Positions 26,001 through 34,926 of a stretch of DNA of 64,000 nt are shown one piece after another; position 1 is the first letter of the stretch; each line of letters starts with the position of its first letter. This DNA is from Pichia kudriavzevii (lineage: Eukaryota > Ascomycota > Pichiomycetes > Pichiales > Pichiaceae). Below the pieces are notes generated by a model. That model was given only the letters and a program-made list of their open reading frames with translations. It made no database searches and had not been told where the DNA came from. The stretch spans positions 372,001 through 436,000 of the forward strand of contig NC_042509.1 of assembly GCF_003054445.1 (NCBI RefSeq). The letters are read 5' to 3'. Made by a program: the position numbers and the translations under genes.

Positions 26001-27838
26001 TGATGGCCTTACCGATATTGAGCAGTTAATGGGGGTGAGATTGTTGCAGTCTAACATAAAAGCTTGATGTGTGTTTTAACCATGTTGGGGCGAGTCTATT
26101 GGAGATATAGACATGCAAGAAGCTACATGGGCACTTATACAATGATTTAAATGGTTTCCCTTATAGAACAAAGTCCGCCAAAGAACTCAATTTATTTCAT
26201 GCCTTTTCAGCCATCGGCAACCTAATGTATCATGGATAATTTCATGTTCCTTTATTCAAATAGTATTTATAAGAGGATGTTAAAGGGCATGATAATGATG
26301 CGAAATACGAAAAGGAACTTTCATAGTAAGTATAAATGTCCGAAAAATGAGTGGATGCCATCCCACACTCACATTATGACCATCCCAAAAAAGAAAAACC
26401 AAAATTAATTTGTGGTGTCGTTTATATCAAATATGCAGATGACATTTTGGTTGCTCCAGAACCACTTTTACAGTTATTAATAAAACTGTTGAGGAAGTTC
26501 ATGTGTTTAGCAAAAGGCCAAGCTCGATGGATCAATAACAGTAAAGATTATCGGAAACTCTGGTGTTGCTATCGCAGACGTAATTGTCCCTTTTGAGGTA
26601 GTCAAAGAAACTATCAGTATAAGTGAGGTTAGGTCATTTTAAATGTTTGATACTGAGCATGCGCTATTCATGTTGGGAAACCCATTTATCAAGAGGCAAT
26701 TTAGTGATCTAACTTTAGGGTATTTAGTAAGTCCTGATATCGATAAAGCCAAAGCTGATTTAAATATCGACCCCTAGACGCAAATCATGCAAGAGGATTG
26801 AAAAAGGAAACACTTGAAAAGTTTACTTGAGATCCATCAACTGAACTACCGCCAAAGAAAAGATGCGGGCATATGTTGCCTTGTATTACCCTAATGAGTT
26901 CTCTTTGAAAAAAACAATACCAATTAAGCTTCTCTGAGAAACTGGAACTAACAAAACAAGTTGAAGTTTTAATCAAACAAGGTTTCATCAAAACTAGTTC
27001 CAAACCTTTTAACAGTCCAGTGCTATTTGTTAAGAAGAAAGATGGTACTATGCGTATGTGTGTTGATTATAGGATTCTAAACAATAATACTGCTAGGAAC
27101 AAGTTTCCACTTCCAGATATTGATCAATTGATTTCAAGATTTGGTAAGGCAAAAGTCTATTCTAAGTTAGAGTTGACGCCTGGTTACTACCAAGTGAGAA
27201 TTGCTGATGAAGACGTGGAGAAAACGGCATTTTCTACTGATTTTGGCCATTATGAATGGATGGTAATGCCGGCTGGACTAACAAGCGCACCTGCGACTTT
27301 TCAACAGATGATGGATACTGTCTTGCCTGAAAGAATAGATCGATTTGTCCAAGTCTATTTAGACGACATTTTTATATACTCCGAAGATGTTGAAACTCAC
27401 GGTAAGCACGTGAAAGAAGTTTTGTTGACACTAAGAAAACATAAACTAATTACGAAGAAGTCGAAATGCAGATTTTTTTATCAAGAATTTAAGTTTTTAG
27501 GACAAGTTGTTACACCAATTTGTATTCAAACCGCTCTAGAGAAAATAAAAAAGGTAAAGAGTTGGCCAACGCCAAACACGATCAAAGAAGCACAAAGTTT
27601 TATTGGTTTAACTTCGTACTATAGAAGGTTTATTAAAGGGCATTCCAAAATTGCCAATCCAATTCATAAGTTCATGACAAAACAAATTAAATGGACAAGT
27701 GAACAAGACGAAGCCTTCAACCAACTAAAGAACGCTTTGATATCAAGTCCCACCTTGGTGCACCCAAGTTGGTCAGGCAATTGTAAATTTGTTCTACATA
27801 CCGATGCGTGTGGAGTATCGTTAGGTTATACTCTAGAA
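23060..27838. repeat. Right arm of the large inverted repeat
   Basis: This is the mirror of bases 1-4779, with the same content in opposite orientation. The matching sequence stops at 27838 only because the window starts there. On this side the gypsy pol sequence simply continues to about 29.7 kb, so the real arm may be longer. The axis of symmetry is near 13,920. Confidence 0.95.
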
Positions 27839-29742
27839 CAGTTGGACGAAACAGGTAAATGACGAGGTGTGATTGCTTACGGTTCAAAGAAGCTAGTTGG
27901 AAGTCAACTGAATCATGGAATATATGATCGTGAATTTTTGGCTGTTGTTGAAGCATTAAGAACATGAAGATATTATCTCATGGGAAGACATGTCATTGTT
28001 ATGACGGATCACAAGAGTTTAATTTACTTAAAAAACCAAAATCTCATAGACTCCACTAGAGTGGCTAGATGGATGGACTTTTTACCACAGTTTGATTTTG
28101 ATATTCGTTACTTACAGGGAAAAAACAATTCCGCTGCTGATGCGTTATCTAGATACCCATACAACCACGAAAACAACTTAACGCTAGCCAAAATCGAACT
28201 GGCGTTGCTAGAATTGACTCAAGAAGAGGAGAATAAAACACAGAAACATTCGTTGACACTAGGTACTATCGAAGCTAATCAAAAATCAAAAAGGGAAATT
28301 ATTACGGGTTATAAAAAAGATAATAATTATGCCTTGATATTTAGAACTGTGAGAGATAAAACAAAAGTTCCAGTTGAAATTAAAAATCATATCAAACATT
28401 TCTGTTATCAAGATGAGGTACTTTATTATAAGACATTAGAGTCTCAAGATTTCTTTAGAGTAGTTATTCCAAACTACAAGAAACTACCGTATAGAATATT
28501 CAAAAATGCACACGATGCCAAAGATGCTGGTCACTTTGGTGCATGGAAAACTTATTTGAATCTTAAAGATAGTTTTTATTGGCCATCTATGTTGGCACAA
28601 ATTAGAAAATGGGTAGAAACCTGTCGTATCTGTCAACAGCACAACACCAACACTAGAGGAAGACAAGGGTTGTTTTCCCCTTTACCAATCCCAACAGGTC
28701 GCTGGACCGACATTACGATGGATTTCATTACAGGTTTACCTAGATCGAGAACAGGCTACACTATCATTATGGTTGTTGTCGATCGCTTTTCAAAAATGGC
28801 ACATTTTATACCAGCGCACAAAAGACTTAATGCTGCTGCATGTGCTCGTTTGTTTAGTGACAAAGATATTCGGTTTATGAATAAGTTCTGGCAGACATTA
28901 CATTATCTCAATGGTAGTTCTCTATTATTTTCAACTACTAATCATCCAGAAACTGATGGTCAAACTGAAAGATTCAACAAGATTGTTAATCAGTTACTTC
29001 GGAAATATTCTGCAAACGTTCAATTATCCTGGAATGAGCATCTGTCTATGTGTGAACTTAGTTACAATTCAACGTACCAAGATTCCATTAAAGCAAGTCC
29101 TTTTGAAATCGCCTACGAGTATGAACCGAGCATGATTAGAAAAGTAAATAGCTGGGATTTGGAGGATAACAAATATTCACCTAACGCAGAAGAATTTGTG
29201 AGACGTGTGAAATTGATTTTACAGCACACTGGATAATATTGTAAAGCATAAGGGCGACAAGGAAAACACCATAATAGAAAAAGAAGATACTTTGAATATA
29301 AAGTTGGTGACTTAGTGTTAGTGCATCAAGATGCCTTTGGTGTGAATATAAGGTACACAAAAATTCAACCAGTATGATATGGGCCATACAGACTAGTCGA
29401 GAAAATAAACGGCAATGCTTATAAAGTCGATTTACCAGTTATTAATTTGAAGGATCGTGAATCAAATGTACAGTGGATTAAATACTATAAAGAAAACCCC
29501 AATATTTACCAGGAACCGCCTAGAACAGAGCGTGAGATGTTGGCAAGAATTAACGAACTGAGTGGTATCGGTGGATGATCAGAAGAACCAGGCAAAGAAA
29601 AGACTTATGATGTCTTCTGGAAAGACTGTGATCAAACTCTAGCAAGAAAGGTGCCTGAAAGAATATTCAACCAAGCAGCTTTGTCACTACGTCAAAGTCC
29701 AATGTACAAAGCCGAATTAATTCAAGAACACGAACAAGTTTG
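26351..29742 (+). mobile_element. Broken Ty3/gypsy retrotransposon crossing the right-arm edge
   Basis: The plus strand shows the gypsy order: retropepsin-like region (about 26.4-26.8 kb), reverse transcriptase (from 27020, with VDYR, GYYQV and VQVYLDD), RNase H (about 27.8-28.15 kb), integrase HHCC finger and core (about 28.5-29.2 kb), and a GPY/F integrase tail (about 29.38 kb). No flanking LTR was recognised. The protein differs clearly from the 11.6-14.2 kb element, so it is a separate lineage. It is broken, with about five breaks. The part before 27838 is duplicated in the left arm. Confidence 0.85.
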
Positions 29743-30116
29743 ATATCAACAAAGTAATCATAATTATAATACATAGAACGTTCCTATTTGTCCCTCAGCT
29801 GAAGAAAAAAAATACAGATATTGCTCCTACCAAAACATAGAACATATTGTTTTTTGATTGAAATAAGTTAGCCACTCTCGATTTAAAGAAATACAAATTG
29901 AACTCATAAAAAAATTATTGTTACTGCCAGGATCCACCTACATTTATTATTCTAATCTGGTTTAATGTTTTGCAGCTTCATTGGTTCAGTGCCCCCATCC
30001 GGGATTATCCAGTTATTTTGTTGCACCGTTTTGAGGAACATCGGGGCGATGTTTCCCAAGAGCCGGGGTAGTGAAAGGGATTTTTCAGGATGTGTTCCAA
30101 AAAAGGAAGTGCCAGT
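29743..30116. other. Junction DNA between the gypsy fossil and the LTR-like repeat
   Basis: No gene, LTR or tRNA was recognised in this stretch. It separates the pol remnant from the dispersed repeat that starts near 30117. Confidence 0.4.
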
Positions 30117-30730
30117 AGGTAGACGATAACATACTGATGTTAAGGTTTCGATTTTAGAATAAGGGAAGTTAACAAGGGTCAAGTATCCGGAGTAGGAAGC
30201 AAAGAGAGTTAGTCCCGTTGATCATGTAGGGCATAGGCATGGAGAAGCCGTCGGAGACACTGTCATTGGCATAAATTAATTATCATTCATCAACGGGTTA
30301 TGACAGAACTGGCATAGTAAAACAAAATAGACCTAAAACGTAATAAGCTCGTACAGGAGTCTGCTATACGAAAAAGAGTAGCAACCGAGGGTGATTCCAG
30401 GTTGCGGGCGTGAAGTACAAAAGACAGACGATATTCCGTTATATAGAATTGATATAGCTGATATAGGTCCTAATCGGGAGTGGAAGCGGCAGAAGAAAAA
30501 AGAGAGAAATAGATTACTACTTCTACTACGACTAACTTCCACCACGCTTATTGTCTACTCGTGCGGTTATACACCTATTGCGTACTTACTAACACGTGTA
30601 TCACAATTATCATTGTTATAAACAATACTGTAACTATGGATAAGGCTATGATTACTTTTTTGATAAAAGATTTAACCGTAGAAACATCCAGAACTAGGAA
30701 ATGATTTTGACACCTTATTCCAAGTCCTAT
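30117..30730. repeat. Dispersed LTR-like repeat B, copy 1
   Basis: About 610 bp that recur at 52632-53241 in the same orientation with about 95 percent identity by eye. A possible core with TGTT...AACA ends (30138-30686) resembles a solo LTR, but the two copies also share sequence outside that core, so the true element ends are uncertain. It lies upstream of an LTR and tRNA-Arg. Confidence 0.7.
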
Positions 30731-30737
30731 TAAAAAC

Positions 30738-31007
30738 TGTAAGAGATCAGACAAAGGACTACCTCTCTATTTCCTAATTGGGTAATCATATAGAAGGTTG
30801 AAGAAGATTGTAGAAGGTTAAACAGAAGTTCTAGAAGATAATTATATCCCTCAAAATGCTATTTTTAAATTAAAGATTTACTATTTAAACAGAGGATATT
30901 CCATATATGTTCTCAGAGAATTAACGTATAAAAATATATAAGATATAAATAAGCAATAATCAGATTCTAGAGTACGCACCACTAGCAAAACTTTCAAAAT
31001 ATAAGCA
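30738..31007 (+). repeat. Solo Ty3-type LTR next to tRNA-Arg
   Basis: A 270-bp LTR running from TGTAAGAGATCAG to ATAAGCA on the plus strand. It is homologous to 11338-11605 in the opposite orientation. No internal region of the same element adjoins it, hence solo. Its 3' end lies two bases before the mature 5' end of tRNA-Arg. Confidence 0.85.
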
Positions 31008-31009
31008 AT

Positions 31010-31082
31010 GCCCGTGTAGCGTAATGGTTAACGCGTTTGACTTCTAATCAAAAGATTCTGGGTTCGACTCCCAGCATGGGTG
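31010..31082 (+). tRNA. tRNA-Arg(UCU)
   Basis: A 73-nt cloverleaf. The acceptor GCCCGTG pairs with CATGGGT through two G-U pairs, as in other yeast tRNA-Arg(UCU), with discriminator G. The anticodon loop is CTTCTAA and the T-arm has GGTTCGACTCC. Runs of T follow from about 31099. It marks the border between the retroelement region and the gene-dense arm. Confidence 0.95.
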
Positions 31083-31218
31083 CAGGCATGTGCTTAATAT
31101 TTTTTATTTTTTATTAATTTTTCAACCAGCAAAACCAAGTTTTTTTAACTGAATAAAAGAATGTTTGGCCACTTCTCTATGTGTCATTTGTCTTTTTGAT
31201 GGGTTATTTCTATCAAAG

Positions 31219-31953
31219 ATGTTCAGACTAATATACAAGAGAAACCAACTAATCTCTGCTAATGGTGTGTTACCATTTTCGAGAGCAATAAGTAAAAGAC
31301 TGTTATCTTCTACTGTTCCCCTATTGCAAACATCAAGTACATCATCAACAGAGAATAAATCAACTCAAAAAAGAACAGCACAAGAAAAGGTGAATCGGTT
31401 TATTTATCATGTCAAGGCAGGAACCAGGCTGTTACTTTCATCTTGGTTGATCATCATTGCAGGTGGGGCTACAGTAGTTACCACATATTTGGTTGCAACC
31501 GAGCTATTTTCCCCCTCAGGAGAGACTTCAACTTTCAATAGAGTTGTTAACCTCATTGAAAAAGACGAAAAAGCTCTTAAGCTTTTAGGGTATAGCGATT
31601 CCGAAATACAAGAAGGTGGTATAAGGCTGAAAGCTTACGGAGGAATTTCTCCGGATGAATGGACCAGGAATAAATCAATTCAAGCTACCAAGTTCACCGG
31701 TAAAGATGAAAAGGAACACATGATTATGAGGTTTTTTGTGGAAAGCAGCAAGACTATTGGTGTGGTAAATTTAGAAGCTATTGAAGAGAACTTCATGGAA
31801 CAGCAGTTGGTTTACGTATCGGTTGAGGTTAAAGGAAAGGGCAAGTGTTATTTAATAGGTGGCCCTCAACTTTCATATGCCCAAAGGAATTTGAACGTAT
31901 TTAGCTCCAATGGATTCTTAGGTGTTAAATGGGGTAACTCAAAGAAAGATTAA
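31219..31953 (+). CDS. TIM21: Tim21, TIM23 translocase subunit
   Basis: A 244-residue protein matching Tim21, the inner-membrane subunit of the TIM23 presequence translocase. Tim21 binds Tom22 in the intermembrane space and links import to respiratory chain assembly. Residues 1-45 are Arg/Ser-rich without acidic residues, as in a cleavable mitochondrial presequence. One membrane segment spans about 71-93, followed by the conserved intermembrane-space domain (FNRVVNLIEKDEKALKLLG, then LKAYGG). The open frame extends upstream to 31165, but that codon is TTG, so I chose the first ATG at 31219. It is the first host gene next to the retroelement-rich region, 136 bp after tRNA-Arg. Identification is by recalled family sequence. 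Confidence 0.88.
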   Translation: MFRLIYKRNQLISANGVLPFSRAISKRLLSSTVPLLQTSSTSSTENKSTQKRTAQEKVNRFIYHVKAGTRLLLSSWLIIIAGGATVVTTYLVATELFSPSGETSTFNRVVNLIEKDEKALKLLGYSDSEIQEGGIRLKAYGGISPDEWTRNKSIQATKFTGKDEKEHMIMRFFVESSKTIGVVNLEAIEENFMEQQLVYVSVEVKGKGKCYLIGGPQLSYAQRNLNVFSSNGFLGVKWGNSKKD

Positions 31954-33540
31954 ATACACCAAGATTAGTTTAGATTAGCATCACATATATATATTATTCT
32001 TATAATCTTTATTTTCATTGTCATTATCTTGGAGGCAAAATTTATACAGCTCAAATGGATTCTTCCAATATAAAGACACACAGTGAAGACTTAAAACAAG
32101 CTAATCTGGGGTATGAGACATCTTCAGTTTCATCTAGATTTCCGTTTTTCATGGGAATTCCGGTATAATTTTCCAAGTTGTAAACGTTTTATTTAATGTT
32201 GACTGATATCACCTCTTCTTTTTCGAACAGCAGTGAAGTACCTATTCGAATTCTTAATAAATTCTCCATTGTATTTACAACTGACATCTAAGGGTTTAAT
32301 ATACTCACCAACTGTACTTTCTACAGGTGTTAATTTGGCATTACTTCCAAAGTTCCATTAGCATTAGTTTTTTTGTCTAGTGTGTAATCGCAATCGGACA
32401 CTATATTAAGTCACCACCCATCATCTCAGCTGGTAAAAAAAAATAACTTTCTCTCCTAGGAATATTGAAACTTCATCCAGAAAATAAACTTTGGCAAAAT
32501 GTCTCTGATGAAATAATAAATGGCAAAAAAAAATCCCAGTTTAATCATCCTCGATAAATTTGCTAGTAAGTCGGCCTGTCATTGAAATGCTACAGTTACA
32601 TCTGTTTATGCGGGATAATATATGGAAGATTTTCTGTATGTATTTGAATAAAATCTCCACAAGCTTTTTTAGATTCAATATTATTGTTAGTTTCGATAAC
32701 GTGGAGCAGATTGTTTATAATCGAAGTATTGTAATTGCGACAATACATATTATCCTAACATAGATAATTCAGAATTCTCAGTAAAAAAAAACTGAATTCC
32801 AACATTATGGAATAGAATACCAATAGAAAAACCTTAACTGGATCTATAAAGATAGTATTCTTTGGGTCTGTAATCGAAGCTATTCAGAATAAGAGGTTTG
32901 TATTATAACTATACGCCTCATCAAAAGAGGGAACCCCAATAAAATAGCTAGAGCCATCTGTTCTATCAAAGCATCTATAGTTTCAAATACAAAGATAATG
33001 CTCTCATACGTATCAAAATTCCCAACTTGACTATAAGTTCAAAATGGGTTGAATAGCAAGATTTTAATGGGTTAGATATTTTTGATTCTATTATAGCCAA
33101 GCTGGTAATTTTAGTAACGTTGCGTCCACCAAATAATTCTTGGTGCTTTCATATAATTAGATAGGGCATGTCCTTTTACTAATTGATCAAGCAAACACGA
33201 AGTTTAATAATACCGGATTAGATCCATATAATTGTGTATCAGTTTATATCAAATGAAATCAAACACCTTCTCTTTATCTTATAATAACAATATTAACAGC
33301 AGAATGAAAACAGAATGCATAATTTTGCTATACAAGATTATTTCTTTTGTGATGGTATGTTGTATAATGCAAAAAAAAGAAGAATAATTAGCAAAGAAAA
33401 CTCAGCTCAAGCTAAAGGGAAACTCAGTTACTTACTATCTAGAAAATCTATTTTCTCTCCAAGGGTGTTGTTCAATATGTTAGATACTGAAACGAACAAT
33501 TACACAAAGAAGCTATTGTGTATGTCTGTTTTGAATATCA
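31954..33540. other. 1.6-kb gene-free stretch
   Basis: This gap is unusually long for this gene-dense arm. Only short open stretches are present (32560-32763 and 33315-33572), with no recognised domain. I see no tRNA or LTR match. It may contain decayed sequence. Confidence 0.5.
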
Positions 33541-34552
33541 TCATATTAGCCCCAACCTTTTCAGCATATTAAAAGCTGGTTTAAGGTTAAAATTTCTTCT
33601 ATAAAGGAACAAGAGTATGCCAAATAGAGAATTTTGCAACCACAGTTTGAAATTGTAGTTCCATGAAATTTTATTTTCAGGGAAACGCTCGTACACCTTA
33701 ATTGGGTCATCTGTAACGATCCCATCTAACAGAATCTCTTTATTTTTTACTGTTTTTTCAATTGCTTGTTTGAGCTCTAAGTTGTTATTGATTGTCCACA
33801 GCCATAATTTGAGGTTGTTCTCATGCAACCAGTCCATCATATCATTGAGATCTTTCTCTCTGTACAATATAAATTTTATCATAGAGATGCCATGTATTGT
33901 AGCTCCAGAGTGCAAGTCCACCACTTTCTCATAAAAGGCTTTGGCGCTATGGAAGTCAAATGAAATGTTGATAACTTTGAAACCATTCAATTTTTCTGGT
34001 ATATAAAATTGGGGTGACCAGAGGCCAAAGATAAGCTTATTTTTCCAAAAATCAATGCCTTTCAGGTCATGAAGTAATTCCCACATCAAATTGTACAGCT
34101 GGACAGGGTCATTATCTCCCTTGATGTCAAGCATTAATTTGATGTTACGGTCCTTATGTTGCTCATTAGTTTCAATGCACCAGAGTAGGACATCTCTGAA
34201 GAGTGGCATTTTAGATCTAGGCTCTCTCAGTGTGAGCAATTGGTCAAGTGTTCCCACATAGTTGGTTTTGGTAACGTCGTAAGATTCTCCAAAAACTCTA
34301 GATGTGTCAATATCGTGGGCAATAATAATATGATCATCGGCACTTATGTGTAGGTCGGTCTCAATAACATCACAACCAGCCTCTACAGCTGTCTGAAATG
34401 CCCTGATGGTGTTCTCAGGGTACTCGGCCTTGTATCTTTGAGATGCGTGGTTAGTATACAGGTTACAGTCATGAATTTGTTTCTTCTCCAACTTAAAGGA
34501 GTAACATAACGGTATGTACCTACCCTCTGTGCGCTGCAAGTGTGGTCGACAT
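33541..34552 (-). CDS. PGC1: Pgc1-like glycerophosphodiester phosphodiesterase, one intron
   Basis: A GDPD-family enzyme. Yeast Pgc1 is a phosphatidylglycerol-specific phospholipase C that controls phosphatidylglycerol levels. The gene is split. Exon 1 is 34524-34552 (29 nt, MSTTLAAHRG), then an 88-nt intron 34436-34523, then exon 2 at 33541-34435. The intron has 5' GTAGGT, a perfect TACTAAC branch point (34450-34456) and a 3' AAG. Splicing gives about 307 residues starting with the catalytic block HRGYKAEYPENT (H8, R9, E17), followed by metal ligands ETD (35-37) and H50. The unspliced frame lacks the HRG motif, which supports the intron. A hydrophobic stretch near the C-terminus (LFGILLFLY) may anchor the protein in a membrane, as in Pgc1. 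Confidence 0.85.
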
Positions 34553-34798
34553 GCTGGTGCTTGTATCACTTCTTGACGGTTCGTTTGTGGGTGCTGATTC
34601 AATACTCTAGTGGTCTACGAGACAGTCATGTAACTCAGAGAAGGAGGGAATCCATGTTCCGGTTTAGCATATCTTCTCCCTCAAAGATCCTGTCCTGGTT
34701 GAACCTTAGCACAGCCGCCCCCACTTTTATCGGGAACCCCGAAATTCCCGCAGTGAAACTTGCACATGATCCGCTCGTTCTTACTTGTGTGTATATCG

Positions 34799-34838
<40 letters not shown>

Positions 34839-34926
34839 CACGTATATAATATATAGATATAGTTTGTCGTTTGTTTATTCAGCAGTATCGTTTGTTCATA
34901 CACCATTTCTATAACAGAGGCTCATC
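34553..34926. other. PGC1-like promoter and NTH1 3' region, with an AT dinucleotide run
   Basis: Intergenic DNA between two minus-strand genes. It contains an (AT)15 run at 34805-34834. Nothing else was recognised. Confidence 0.6.

Noticed and set aside
1-31000. CRISPR array or bacterial origin
   Set aside because: The repeats are large inverted or direct copies and LTRs. There is no short regularly spaced repeat-spacer pattern, and the genes are eukaryotic.
31165-31218. Upstream extension of TIM21
   Set aside because: The codon at 31165 is TTG. The first ATG in frame is 31219, which also gives a sensible mitochondrial presequence.
33315-33572. 85-codon open stretch before the Pgc1-like gene
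   Set aside because: It overlaps the 3' end of the Pgc1-like gene on the other strand and shows no recognisable domain.
34436-34602. Continuous reading of the Pgc1-like gene from 34602
   Set aside because: It lacks the HRG motif and reads through a clear TACTAAC branch point. The spliced model restores the family start.
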